The notes: generated by a model from the letters alone, not told the origin. A stretch of DNA of 64,000 bases from Nitrospira lenta (GCF_900403705.1 NZ_OUNR01000019.1:124001-188000); one strand, 5' to 3'. Counted from the stretch's first letter, positions 45,658-54,257 are shown. Program-made: numbers and translations.

Positions 45658-45972
45658 CTAGACCACAACTTCCAAACCGCGCTGTCGCACCAGGTGGAGC
45701 AGCTTGAGAGCGGTGCCTGTGGGCTTCTTCTGGCCGATCTCCCACTTCTGGACCGTCGACACACTTGTATTCAGAAGACGGGCAAACACTCCCTGGCTCA
45801 CCCGTGAGGACTCGCGGATGCGCTTGATTTGCGCCGGCTTCAACGGCGTGACGGGCGGCACGCACAGACGGTCAAATTCCTGCAGCGTGAGCTGATCCAT
45901 CGCGCCAGCCTTGTGTAGCCCCCTCGCCGTTTCGAGGACGGCTTCAAGAATCGCTGATTTGGTCTTTCGCAT
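45658..45972 (-). CDS. HigA-type antitoxin / XRE regulator
   Basis: 104 residues. The helix-turn-helix reads IKRIRESSRVSQGVFARLLN then TSVSTVQKWEIGQKKPTGTA, the pattern of HigA-2/YiaG antitoxins that pair with RelE/HigB-type toxins. Its partner should lie just upstream on the minus strand, but only a short piece in the right position and frame is left (45944-46033). The antitoxin may be solitary now. Confidence 0.72.
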   Translation of the reverse strand: MRKTKSAILEAVLETARGLHKAGAMDQLTLQEFDRLCVPPVTPLKPAQIKRIRESSRVSQGVFARLLNTSVSTVQKWEIGQKKPTGTALKLLHLVRQRGLEVVV

Positions 45973-46033
45973 CGCAATCCACCTCCATCAATTCACCAGC
46001 ACGCTGTGCGTGGCCGAGCGCTTGCGCCGTGAG
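45944..46033 (-). pseudogene. Possible HigB-type toxin, 3' remnant
   Basis: On the minus strand a frame reads LTAQALGHAQRAGELMEVDC and on to DAKDQISDS and a stop at 45944-45946, overlapping the antitoxin start by 29 bp. The GELMEV ending resembles the ends of RelE/HigB-type toxins. It is cut off at about 46033, exactly where the repeat array begins, so an insertion or deletion probably removed the rest. Confidence 0.4.
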
Positions 46034-46034
46034 T

Positions 46035-46122
46035 GGGTGCTGTCCTCGTTTCCCCTGAGCTGTCCTAGGCTCATTTGAAGTGTCCTAATTTAATTTTCAC
46101 TGACCTAACTAGGACAGCACCC
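46035..46122. repeat. 20-bp-spaced TGTCCT array bounded by a 12-bp inverted repeat
   Basis: TGTCCT occurs at 46041, 46061 and 46081, exactly 20 bp apart; a related tgacct is at 46101. The block begins with GGGTGCTGTCCT (46035-46046) and ends with its exact inverse AGGACAGCACCC (46111-46122). It lies at the cut end of the toxin remnant. It could be a small mobile element, a transposon end or a set of protein-binding sites. Confidence 0.6.
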
Positions 46123-46302
46123 GGGCATCATGAGGCGCAGCGCCTCGTCTGGCATAACCGGCATAGTCAATTCGAAGTATGAACAGAGAAACCGGCGCAG
46201 GCGGAACAATGCATCATTGATCGTCGACAGCCGGCTCACATATTCGGAGTCCTTCGGCAGTGCACACTCCGGCTGGTAGAAAAGTCTTTGCCAACTATCC
46301 AC
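46105..46302 (-). CDS. Short hypothetical reading frame
   Basis: 65 residues (DSWQRLFYQPECALPKDSEY, then SRLSTINDALFRLRRFLCSY) ending within the inverted repeat. The composition looks protein-like but there is no known motif and no ribosome site; it may be a fragment of a lost gene. Low certainty. Confidence 0.3.
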   Translation of the reverse strand: MDSWQRLFYQPECALPKDSEYVSRLSTINDALFRLRRFLCSYFELTMPVMPDEALRLMMPGCCPS

Positions 46303-46474
46303 CTGGTTGTCTGGTGTGCTTTCAACCGATCGTTTTGGCGTCTGAATATGCCAGAAAGTTCTCCATTTGACCCGTCTCAGATTAGAGCTTATGTTGTCAA
46401 TGGATGGAATGAGGTACCCGCAGCCGCCAACCCGCGCCCGAAAGAAATAACCAAGACCGAAGAACGCAACCGTC

Positions 46475-46783
46475 TCAGACGTGAACCGCCTCTCGTTTCC
46501 GCTCTTTTACTTTCACAGAGACTTCGACGCGCGAGCCAAGCTTATTGAGGATCATCATCAATCTGTCAGAGGTGAACCGTTCGAGATCAGCCGTTCGTAT
46601 TCGCGAAAAGTCAGCAGCCGGAACCCTTGTAAGGCCTTGCGCCTTCCGAACACTGAGTTCTTTCTTATCAAGCGCCTTAATGATTTCAGCGGCCAGAATA
46701 GCTTTAAACTGCCGAACATCTGCATAAGGAATGTTCAAATCCTGATAGACGTTTCCGCTCCCACGGATAATATCTTCTTTCAT
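46475..46783 (-). CDS. XRE-family helix-turn-helix regulator/antitoxin
   Basis: About 102 residues from ATG 46783. DVRQFKAILAAEIIKALDKK then ELSVRKAQGLTRVPAADFSR IRTADLERFTSDRLMMIL matches the short HTH proteins that act as antitoxins to Gp49-like (HigB-type) toxins. No toxin gene is next to it; instead an ImmA/IrrE-type gene ends 10 bp upstream. Probably in the same minus-strand operon. Confidence 0.7.
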   Translation of the reverse strand: MKEDIIRGSGNVYQDLNIPYADVRQFKAILAAEIIKALDKKELSVRKAQGLTRVPAADFSRIRTADLERFTSDRLMMILNKLGSRVEVSVKVKERKREAVHV

Positions 46784-46793
46784 TTGTATGACG

Positions 46794-47660
46794 TTATCTC
46801 TTCTTCGTTCTGTCTGGCCATGAAAGCATACCATCTAATTCTCGACAGTACGGGTCGCCGTCTTCCGTTTCCTCGTTTGCTGAGACTCCTCCCGCAGGAA
46901 GAGAGTCTTCCTCGAACCAGAGCAACGACAACATTCGATCCCAATCAGGCAAATACCTCGACTCCTCATAGAGAGTTCCGCCTCGAGTCCAGTCTTCAAA
47001 CCATTCTGTGGGGTCAACCTCGCAGGGACCCTCTTGAACAAGCTTTGCTCCTTGCGCTGCCAGGGATGAAGGCGGCACACGATATCCAATCTGAACCCAT
47101 GCTCCCATTTCTCTCAGGGAAGGGGAGCGGCTCGCGTAACGCACGATCCCATGCTCAGATAAGACAAATGTGCAAGGCATGTCGTTCAGCGCCGCAAAAC
47201 GGGATCCCGTCGCTGTCAGCGAGGCCTTAAATTTCTTTCCCAATGTGACTACAGAATTAAACCCCAGATCTACTGCATTTACTAGCGGCTTAAAATGATC
47301 AGAGGGCAATAGAATTTCAGAGGCAAAGACGTCACAGAGCACTTCATTTTTAGGCCGCTTGGTATAATGTTGCGAATCACTCTTGCCAGTGTGTTCACTC
47401 GAAAGATCTAGATAAATATGTCCAAGTTCATGACAGATGGTAAAGCGCTGCCGCTCTTCAAGGTGGTTCTTATTTACAATGATGTGCCACTTGTCTTTGA
47501 TGGGTAGGGAGTGACCGGATTCGTTTTCAGGAAGTTCTGTCTCATATCGAAGCCCTGCATCGATGTTCTTGACATAGCGTTCCATTGAAACTGGGCATGT
47601 AAGATCTGGAAAGCTTCGCACAAAAGCACGAGCTTTCAAAATAACGGTAGACTCATCCAC
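46794..47660 (-). CDS. ImmA/IrrE-family metallopeptidase
   Basis: 288 residues. Zinc-protease motif FTICHELGHIYLDLSSEHTG (HExxH), then NEVLCDVFASEILLPSDHFK with the third metal ligand Glu/Asp, typical of ImmA/IrrE proteins. They cleave XRE-type repressors and so turn on mobile-element or stress genes. It starts inside the end of an XRE repressor gene (8 bp overlap), its likely substrate. The C-terminal 130 residues are specific to this protein. Confidence 0.8.
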   Translation of the reverse strand: MDESTVILKARAFVRSFPDLTCPVSMERYVKNIDAGLRYETELPENESGHSLPIKDKWHIIVNKNHLEERQRFTICHELGHIYLDLSSEHTGKSDSQHYTKRPKNEVLCDVFASEILLPSDHFKPLVNAVDLGFNSVVTLGKKFKASLTATGSRFAALNDMPCTFVLSEHGIVRYASRSPSLREMGAWVQIGYRVPPSSLAAQGAKLVQEGPCEVDPTEWFEDWTRGGTLYEESRYLPDWDRMLSLLWFEEDSLPAGGVSANEETEDGDPYCRELDGMLSWPDRTKKR

Positions 47661-48042
47661 CTTCCATAGTCTCCCTGATTTTCCGGATCTGTTCGAGGAC
47701 TCTTTCCCAGGCGTCCTTTCCTATTGGCCGTCCACGCGATCTCATTCTGGCAGCGGATTCAAAGTCCTCGATGGAAACTTTGGAACTTTCCAAAACATAG
47801 TTCAATAAATCCTCGTCAACTGGTTGTTGTACGAGGAACTTCAAGATTCTTGCTTTGCGTTCTCCAGGTCGCAGCGCGCGGATCAAGCTATCCACAGTGT
47901 CATCCGATGGATCAGCCTTTTCCCCCGTCTCCAGTCGATGCACATATGCATGATCGAGATCGGCCAACTGACCCAATTGTCGCAATGATAGGCCCTTTTC
48001 GGTCCTGAGACGCTCAAGAAGTCCACCAAACCCTATCGACAT
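47653..48042 (-). CDS. XRE-family repressor
   Basis: 129 residues. An N-terminal helix-turn-helix (LLERLRTEKGLSLRQLGQLA then DLDHAYVHRLETGEKADPSD) is followed by a helical C-terminal part. It precedes and overlaps the ImmA/IrrE gene, the usual repressor-protease pair. It may bind the inverted repeat at 48080-48107, in its own promoter, and so control both itself and the divergent cargo genes. Confidence 0.8.
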   Translation of the reverse strand: MSIGFGGLLERLRTEKGLSLRQLGQLADLDHAYVHRLETGEKADPSDDTVDSLIRALRPGERKARILKFLVQQPVDEDLLNYVLESSKVSIEDFESAARMRSRGRPIGKDAWERVLEQIRKIRETMEGG

Positions 48043-48079
48043 ATGCCCTCTTGACTTGAAGGTAGTTTGCGGGTAGCCT

Positions 48080-48107
48080 GTTGTCCAGAAATATATTTAC
48101 AGACAAC
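48080..48107. promoter_or_regulatory. Inverted repeat, candidate repressor operator
   Basis: GTTGTC (48080-48085) and GACAAC (48102-48107) flank an A+T-rich near-palindrome (AAATATATTT). It lies 38 bp before the XRE repressor start, in the divergent spacer shared with the genes at 48295 and beyond. Likely an operator for the repressor; no direct evidence. Confidence 0.4.
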
Positions 48108-48294
48108 ATATTGACTCATGACTAGAAGTACTTATCACAATGACAATCGAATGAATCATGGCAACTGTAGTCCAACTGGGCAACACAATTTACTCTGGTA
48201 AATATGCCAATGCAAGCAGCCTTGAGATGAAATTAGGACCGCGTGATCAGTCGGGAACACCGCTAAACCAATCAGCCAACGAGAAAGGAGTCCT

Positions 48295-48537
48295 ATGGGA
48301 AAAAATGATCGTTACGTTGTGAAGCATGAAGATGGATGGGCCGTGAAAAAACCCGGTGCTGAACGAGCAAGTAGCATTCATCGCACCCAACACGAAGCTG
48401 AACAGTCGGCCAAAAACACCGTCGCAAACCTTGGCGGAGGAGAAGTGAGGATTCAGGGACGCGACGGACAGTGGCGCGATTCCGATACGGTATCACCCGG
48501 CAACGATCCTTGCCCTCCGCATGATCGTAAGCACTAA
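48295..48537 (+). CDS. DUF2188 protein
   Basis: 80 residues, gaaaggag upstream of ATG 48295. The DUF2188 pattern is clear: RYVVKHEDGWAVKKPGAERA SSIHRTQHEAEQSAKN, then GGGEVRIQGRDGQWRDSDTV. A small stand-alone domain of unknown function. It is 66 bp before the MBL gene and may be the first gene of the same transcript. Confidence 0.75.
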   Translation: MGKNDRYVVKHEDGWAVKKPGAERASSIHRTQHEAEQSAKNTVANLGGGEVRIQGRDGQWRDSDTVSPGNDPCPPHDRKH

Positions 48538-48603
48538 GAGTATTAGGATACCCCCTGAAGCAGGCCGTCGATGAAACCATGACTCTACCAAGAAAGGATC
48601 ACC

Positions 48604-49761
48604 ATGAGCGCCCCACATAAGATTGTTTGCTATCCGGTAGGGAATGGCGACACAACCCAAATCATTTTATCAAACGGTCGTCGGATACTGCTCGATTACT
48701 GTCACCGGAAGAAGGGAGAAGAAACTGAATCACCAGAGATCGATCTCAAGGAACGACTCAAACAAGAGCTGAAAAACGCCGAGCGAGACTATTTCGACAT
48801 AGTCGCCTTCACCCATGCTGACCTTGACCACATCCAGGGCAGCACGGAGTTCTTCGACCTGCAACATGCAGAGAAATACCAAGGGGAAGGGCGCATTAGA
48901 ATTCGTTGCCTATGGGTTCCGGCCGCTATGTTGCTCGAAGAGGTCGAAAGGGATGAGCAGAGTGAGGAATTCTGTATCCTACGTCAGGAAGCACGACACC
49001 GGTTACTTGAGGGCAAGGATATTCTCGTTTTCTCTAAACCCGACACACTCAAGGATTGGCTGGAACCAAAGCTTAAAGAACGAGGGGAAGCGGCTAATGC
49101 ACGGGATCACCTATTTATTGACGCCGGAACCATTGTGCCTGGCCTTTCGCTAGCATCCGATGGCGTAGAGTTCTTTTGCCATTCCCCTTTCATTAAGCAC
49201 TGTGATGGAACTGACATCGTTAGAAACTCAGCGTCTCTGGTATTCAATGTCCGCTTTCTAATTGGAGAAGCAACTTATGACTATTTCCATGTTGGAGACA
49301 CTGAATGGACCGATATTGAAGATATTGTAAAGACCACTCTCTACCACAAGAATGACGATCGACTCGCATGGGACCTATATAACATCCCTCATCACTGCAG
49401 CTACCTTGCTTTGAGTGACGAGAAAGGGGATACAGAAACCAATCCCAAACCCCTTGTAAAACATCTGTTACTGCAAGGTAAGAATGATGCCTACATGGTT
49501 AGCTCCAGCAAACCTATTCCTGATTTAGAAGAATCATATAAAGAGACTCAACCTCCACATATTCAAGCACGCAAAGCATATAAGAGACATCTCGAGGAAG
49601 TTGAGGGCCGAAAGCTTCTTGTGACAATGGAAGAACCAAACGCCAACAAGCCGGAACCACTTGTTTTTGAGATAGCAGGCGGGGGTATCATCTGGAGACG
49701 CTCAATATCCATTGGCAGTGCAGCCATTGTGACATCGCGCCCACCAAGAGCTGGATCATGA
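48604..49761 (+). CDS. MBL-fold metallohydrolase, first gene of the E2-E1-JAB operon
   Basis: 385 residues, gaaaggatcacc upstream. Metal-site motif FTHADLDHIQGS (H71, D73, D75, H76), then YFHVGDTEW with the bridging Asp and NIPHHCSY with the last His. The HxDxDH form resembles the ComEC-type MBL group. The start YPVGNGDTTQIIL is typical of this fold. No signal peptide or membrane segment. Its stop overlaps the next gene's start (ATGA at 49758-49761), so the two are translated together. It occupies the place where type II CBASS operons have a nucleotide cyclase; its substrate is unknown and may be a nucleic acid or nucleotide. Confidence 0.78.
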   Translation: MSAPHKIVCYPVGNGDTTQIILSNGRRILLDYCHRKKGEETESPEIDLKERLKQELKNAERDYFDIVAFTHADLDHIQGSTEFFDLQHAEKYQGEGRIRIRCLWVPAAMLLEEVERDEQSEEFCILRQEARHRLLEGKDILVFSKPDTLKDWLEPKLKERGEAANARDHLFIDAGTIVPGLSLASDGVEFFCHSPFIKHCDGTDIVRNSASLVFNVRFLIGEATYDYFHVGDTEWTDIEDIVKTTLYHKNDDRLAWDLYNIPHHCSYLALSDEKGDTETNPKPLVKHLLLQGKNDAYMVSSSKPIPDLEESYKETQPPHIQARKAYKRHLEEVEGRKLLVTMEEPNANKPEPLVFEIAGGGIIWRRSISIGSAAIVTSRPPRAGS

Positions 49762-52028
49762 AGGAAGAGTTTTACACCCTTCCCAATCTCCGAGAACTCG
49801 ATGACGAGAGTCATCTAAAACTTCCTCGCGCGCGAGACTTGCTCTCTACTGCAAGGCGACAACGGGATTACTCTGTCCGTCAATTACTCCAGAGCACCGA
49901 GGGCACTTTTGAATGTATTGTTGTAGACGTTGAAACTGACGGGGTTCCGAAGAACAACCCGTACGGTATCCGATACAGAGAACGAGTAGCTTTGTGCGTG
50001 CCAGAAAACCCAAAAGAATTAGTGCAGGTGCTAGCGCTCCGCAGAAAATTTCCGACGCTCATCCATCAGAATCAAGCAGCCCCCAACACTCCGCGGAATC
50101 TGTGTCTCTACTTTGAGCCAGCAGCCTCGGTTGCGCGAACGTGGACGCCACAGGCTTTTCTGCGGCGAATTCAGTGGTGGCTAGAGAGTAGCGCTACAGA
50201 TCGGCTTCATCCCGCAGATCAACCAGTTGAGCAATTATTTTTTGTTTGTGCGGGTGAACTAGTGCTGCCGTGGAATATGAACGAGATCCGTAAGGACACA
50301 GACATTCGTCTGGTCATCAAATGGGGCCCTGAAAGGCCTAACGGAGGCGTCACATTCTTCCTTGAACCTCTTCCAGCAAATAGCCAGCTTCCCAAGGGGG
50401 CTATCCAGCCTATTGCGGTCACTATTCCTGCGATTGTCCAGCGTCAAGTCGAAAGTGACCCTACAACATTAGGTGAGTTATCAGATCTTCTCGAAAGCCG
50501 CAATGTCAATTTCCCTCAACTATTGAAAGACGAGTCTTCAAAACATGTTGGAGAAATGGGAGTGCCTGAATCTGCAGACGCCCCGCTTTCAGTCATCATC
50601 TTGACCATTCCAGTAACGCGATCAGAAGGACAGACCGCGGAAAGAATAACGCATCGCGCATTTGTGGTGAAGACTGGCGCGTTGAAGTTGGGAGCTCTTA
50701 TCGGATCCCTTTTTTTGCATGAGGTGTACGAAGGTAAGAAAAGCATCAACAAGTATTTTAATGCAGGTGGAATCTTAGGTGCTAAATCGATCAGTACCTG
50801 GCGCGATTTAGGCATCTTGCCTCTGGAGGTACTTTCTCGGAATGATACAGCTTCGTACAGAAGGCAGTCAGGGGTTAGAGATGAAGGTCCATCTGGAGTA
50901 TTAGTTGGTGCAGGATCGCTTGGCAGTGCCTTGATGAATCTTTGGGGTCGTTCCGGGTGGGGGCGGTGGACGGTAATCGATAAGGACCATATTAGACCGC
51001 ATAATGTGACTAGACATTCAGCCTACGCTCAACATGTTGGCCATCCAAAAGCAATGGTCGTCGCGGATCTACACGAGGCAGCGATGCATGGCTCCAGCAC
51101 TCTCACTCCCGTACACGCTGATGCTTGCGATTTCTCTCAGCCTTCCGTGATGGATGCACTGACTCATGCCCAATTGGTTGTTGATGCGTCGACCTCTCTC
51201 GAATATCCCCGCAGCGCCAGTCATATTGAAGCAATAGGCCGGCACATATCAGTATTCGTTACTCCTAACGGCAACGGGGCTGTCTTGCTTGCTGAAGATG
51301 AAAAGCGTGGTATTAGGGTCAGAAACATCGAGGCACAGTACTACCGCGCGCTAATTCAGGAGGCTTGGGGCAAGCAGCATCTCGATGGGGTCCATTCGTT
51401 TTGGAGTGGTGCTAGCTGTCGAGACATATCCATGGTAATGCCCTGCTCCAGAATTATGAGCTATGCTGGCATATTGGCAGAACAGATCCCGATGATATCG
51501 CTTCGCCCAGAAGCCGTTATCCGCATTTGGCAGCGAGATCCACAACGTGGGTCGGTAGTGGTGCATGATTATCCTGTGGCATCAGAACGCCAGATTAAGT
51601 TTGGCGAAACAGATCTTTACATCGATGCGGCAATAGAGCAACAACTTCGAGGGTGGAGATCTGCAAACTGCCCAAATGAGACCGGCGGAGTTCTATTGGG
51701 TTACCATGACTTCAACATTTCTGCACTGGTAGTCGTTGCAGCCCTTCCAGCACCCCCTGACAGCAAATCAAGTCCTCGTTCGTTCGAACGTGGTGTTGAA
51801 GGTTTATTACAGGCGGTGCAAGAGGCGTCACGGCGAACGGCAGGCATCGTTGGTTACGTCGGCGAATGGCATAGTCATCCACCAAAACATTCAGCGTCGC
51901 CCAGCACAGACGATTTCGTTCAACTCGTGGATCTCGCGCGCAAAATGTCAGAGGATGGGCTTCCTGCTGTACAACTTATAGTGGGCGAGAAGGATGTACA
52001 GATACTCCAGGGCACGATGAAAGAATGA
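49758..52028 (+). CDS. E2-E1-JAB fusion protein (ubiquitin-like conjugation/deconjugation)
   Basis: 756 residues. Residues about 45-165 look like a prokaryotic E2: PTLIHQNQAAPNTPRNLCLY (candidate catalytic Cys116) and WTPQAFLRRIQWWLESSATD. About 378-600 is a ThiF/E1 adenylation domain: GVLVGAGSLGSALMN (384-390), VIDKDHIRPHNVTRH with the conserved Arg/Asn, and a candidate Cys554 in GASCRDI. About 620-756 is a JAB/JAMM peptidase: ETGGVLLG (Glu641) and EWHSHPPKHSASPSTDDF (H705, H707, D718/D719). In type II CBASS these parts are split into Cap2 (E2-E1) and Cap3 (JAB), and attach the C-terminus of a cyclase to a target. No cyclase is encoded here. Overlaps both neighbours by 4 bp. Confidence 0.83.
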   Translation: MKEEFYTLPNLRELDDESHLKLPRARDLLSTARRQRDYSVRQLLQSTEGTFECIVVDVETDGVPKNNPYGIRYRERVALCVPENPKELVQVLALRRKFPTLIHQNQAAPNTPRNLCLYFEPAASVARTWTPQAFLRRIQWWLESSATDRLHPADQPVEQLFFVCAGELVLPWNMNEIRKDTDIRLVIKWGPERPNGGVTFFLEPLPANSQLPKGAIQPIAVTIPAIVQRQVESDPTTLGELSDLLESRNVNFPQLLKDESSKHVGEMGVPESADAPLSVIILTIPVTRSEGQTAERITHRAFVVKTGALKLGALIGSLFLHEVYEGKKSINKYFNAGGILGAKSISTWRDLGILPLEVLSRNDTASYRRQSGVRDEGPSGVLVGAGSLGSALMNLWGRSGWGRWTVIDKDHIRPHNVTRHSAYAQHVGHPKAMVVADLHEAAMHGSSTLTPVHADACDFSQPSVMDALTHAQLVVDASTSLEYPRSASHIEAIGRHISVFVTPNGNGAVLLAEDEKRGIRVRNIEAQYYRALIQEAWGKQHLDGVHSFWSGASCRDISMVMPCSRIMSYAGILAEQIPMISLRPEAVIRIWQRDPQRGSVVVHDYPVASERQIKFGETDLYIDAAIEQQLRGWRSANCPNETGGVLLGYHDFNISALVVVAALPAPPDSKSSPRSFERGVEGLLQAVQEASRRTAGIVGYVGEWHSHPPKHSASPSTDDFVQLVDLARKMSEDGLPAVQLIVGEKDVQILQGTMKE

Positions 52029-53092
52029 TTTTGCCACCGAGCATCGCACTTGCTCTATCAGGCGGCGGCATCCGAGCAATTGTTTTTCATCTTGGCGTGA
52101 TACGACTGCTCGCAGAACGTCGCTTACTTGAGCACGTCGAACGAATCTCTACAGTGTCCGGTGGCAGTTTGCTTGTGGGGCTAATACTTCAAGCTAACCA
52201 GTATCAATGGCCATCCTCAGATCTCTTTATGGAGTCGGTATACCCAAATCTGCGTAATTCGCTGTGCAATAAAAGCTTTCAGTGGGGAGCCCTCCGGCAG
52301 CTCCTAAACCCTGTAAACCTGCCGTTCGTTTTTTCTCGAGCAAATTTGTTGGCATTAGCTATCGAAAAAGAATGGAATATTCGGATTAAGCTATCTGAAT
52401 TGCCGATTAGACCTGAATGGTCCATCAATGCGACTACAGCTGAGAATGGCAAACGTTTTCGGTTTAAGCGAAGCGATATTGGCGACTATCAGCTAGGCTA
52501 TGCTTCTGCTGAAGACTTTCATCTTTCGAGCGCGATGGCAGTTTCCGCTGCTTTTCCCGGAGGGTTCGGACCACTACGGTTAGACGCCACGCTCTTCAAT
52601 TGGCAAAAACGGGAATGGAATGCGCTTAAGGGAACTGAGCAGCCTGTCAATATCGGCTATAAATCTCTGCATCTATACGACGGGGGCATCTATGACAATC
52701 TCGGGTTGGAACCATTTTTTGATGCAGGACGCAGCAAGGCCAAGCATCCAGGGACTACTATCATCGTCTCGGATGCCGGACGTCCCTTACCTTCCGGCTT
52801 CGATTTCTTTTCGCTGAATCCGTTTCGACTTAAGCGTGTCGCCGACATCATGTCAGACCAGTCTCATGCATTACGTGTTCGGACCTTCTCCAACTATCTC
52901 CAGGAAAGCCCCGGACGGGGAGCATTCATATATATTGGGACGCCTATAGAGCCTACGTTACCCTGTAAGTCGGCTACATACACCTCGAACTTTCCTACAA
53001 CATTACGCCGAATTGATCTTACGGAGTTCGACTTGCTGGCCAACCATGGATATCAGGTCGCGAAACAGGCTGAGCAAGCCTGTGGCTTATGA
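52025..53092 (+). CDS. Patatin-like phospholipase, likely effector
   Basis: 355 residues starting in the stop of the E2-E1-JAB gene. Patatin elements: oxyanion loop LSGGGIRAIVFHLGVIRLL (GGGIR 13-17), nucleophile in STVSGGS (Ser45), and catalytic Asp in LYDGGIYDNLG (Asp219). Such enzymes cut membrane phospholipids and serve as effectors in CBASS (CapV) and other defence systems. There is no separate activation domain, so control probably comes through the two upstream proteins. The dyad is intact, so it is probably active. Convergent with an ImmA-type gene. Confidence 0.83.
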   Translation: MILPPSIALALSGGGIRAIVFHLGVIRLLAERRLLEHVERISTVSGGSLLVGLILQANQYQWPSSDLFMESVYPNLRNSLCNKSFQWGALRQLLNPVNLPFVFSRANLLALAIEKEWNIRIKLSELPIRPEWSINATTAENGKRFRFKRSDIGDYQLGYASAEDFHLSSAMAVSAAFPGGFGPLRLDATLFNWQKREWNALKGTEQPVNIGYKSLHLYDGGIYDNLGLEPFFDAGRSKAKHPGTTIIVSDAGRPLPSGFDFFSLNPFRLKRVADIMSDQSHALRVRTFSNYLQESPGRGAFIYIGTPIEPTLPCKSATYTSNFPTTLRRIDLTEFDLLANHGYQVAKQAEQACGL

Positions 53093-53158
53093 GGCTATCC
53101 AAAATCGAAAGAAAATTAATGTGACCTTGTGCAAGTCCTGTGAAGGGGACGCGATCTA

Positions 53159-53917
53159 CTACTTTGCAGAAGACGATGTCCAAACAACCAAACTAAGGAC
53201 AAGATTGGCAGTGATTCGCACCGTGTCTTCGACGACATTCCTAATCGACGCGTTTTTGCCGCCAAACCAGACTGAGGCTGGCACCTTTCTGAGGCCCGTT
53301 GGTTCTTCATCACGTTTAAGAATAGCTGACGCACAAGATTCGGCAGAAAGGCTACGTCTTGGCCAACATTGCGCTTCCTTAGCTCTGGGACTTAGCTCAA
53401 ACCACTGTCGGCCGTGCTCGCTTGAACAAATGAGAGCGGCATGACTATCTGTCAACTGAACAGCTCGTATAGCGGTCGCCGTAATGCTAGTTTCGAACTG
53501 TTCTGCTAGCCACCGCACTGCCTCAAAGGTCAGGAGTCTCTGCTTTAAAAGTGGTTGGAACAAATACTGTGGGAGGAGCAATTCGGCTGCGTAGCGGTTT
53601 GCGACTCCTTCTTTATCGTGCCCATCCCATTTACAAGTCAGTTGATCATTGTCACAAACCAGTGCAACTTTGCCGCGATGTTTTAACCAATGTCCCAGCT
53701 CATGAGCCGCCGAGAATCTTCTCCTCGATTCAGTCGCTCTCTGATTAACGGTGATAATTGCGCGATTGCTGAAGCCGATTATCCGCCCTTCACATCCTTC
53801 AAGCGGTTCATACATCACAGTTGCACCGCAATACTGCGCAATGGCTTCAATATCAATCTCGCGGGGAGCATTCACGCCCAATGCTCTGAGTAGTGCTTGG
53901 GGATCGTCAGCAAGCAT
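53159..53917 (-). CDS. ImmA/IrrE-family metallopeptidase
   Basis: 252 residues from ATG 53917. FSAAHELGHWLKHRGKVALV carries the HExxH zinc motif, and GVANRYAAELLLPQYLFQPL the third-ligand helix. Unlike the copy at 46794, no XRE repressor gene is adjacent. Its closeness to the patatin gene suggests a second regulatory protease in the cargo. The C-terminal 90 residues are unlike those of the other copy. Confidence 0.78.
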   Translation of the reverse strand: MLADDPQALLRALGVNAPREIDIEAIAQYCGATVMYEPLEGCEGRIIGFSNRAIITVNQRATESRRRFSAAHELGHWLKHRGKVALVCDNDQLTCKWDGHDKEGVANRYAAELLLPQYLFQPLLKQRLLTFEAVRWLAEQFETSITATAIRAVQLTDSHAALICSSEHGRQWFELSPRAKEAQCWPRRSLSAESCASAILKRDEEPTGLRKVPASVWFGGKNASIRNVVEDTVRITANLVLSLVVWTSSSAK

Positions 53918-54257
53918 GATACGCCATCAACGAAAGAAGAGCCTTGTCAGAATGTGATACAGGCATCATGGAGAAGGAGGTGCTCTTCCTCAATTAGGAG
54001 AACTGGAGACCAGCATGAAAGATAAAGTGGATTTTATAGTACCGCGTGACCCGTCGCGACGGCAAGTAACAGATCATTTGCATGAGCGCCGATATACGAG
54101 TGCGGCCGTGGCGTTCTAGGCCCGTAAATGCTGCTGCTGACGGGCGAGCATAAATTGATTTAGGGTGAAACTTGTTACCTGCGAGGAATGCCATTCCTAG
54201 GATTCGACGTGACGTATTGTCGACATGACGTCTCAGATCTGGAAGTTTGTACAGATG
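53918..54257. other. Intergenic stretch with no recognisable gene
   Basis: About 340 bp between two minus-strand genes. It contains gacgtgacgtattgtcgacatgacgtc-like short inverted words near 54208-54234, but no coding frame with a ribosome site. Confidence 0.35.

Noticed and set aside
48604-53092. Standard type II CBASS operon
   Set aside because: No CD-NTase gene is visible in or next to the operon, and the first gene is MBL-fold.
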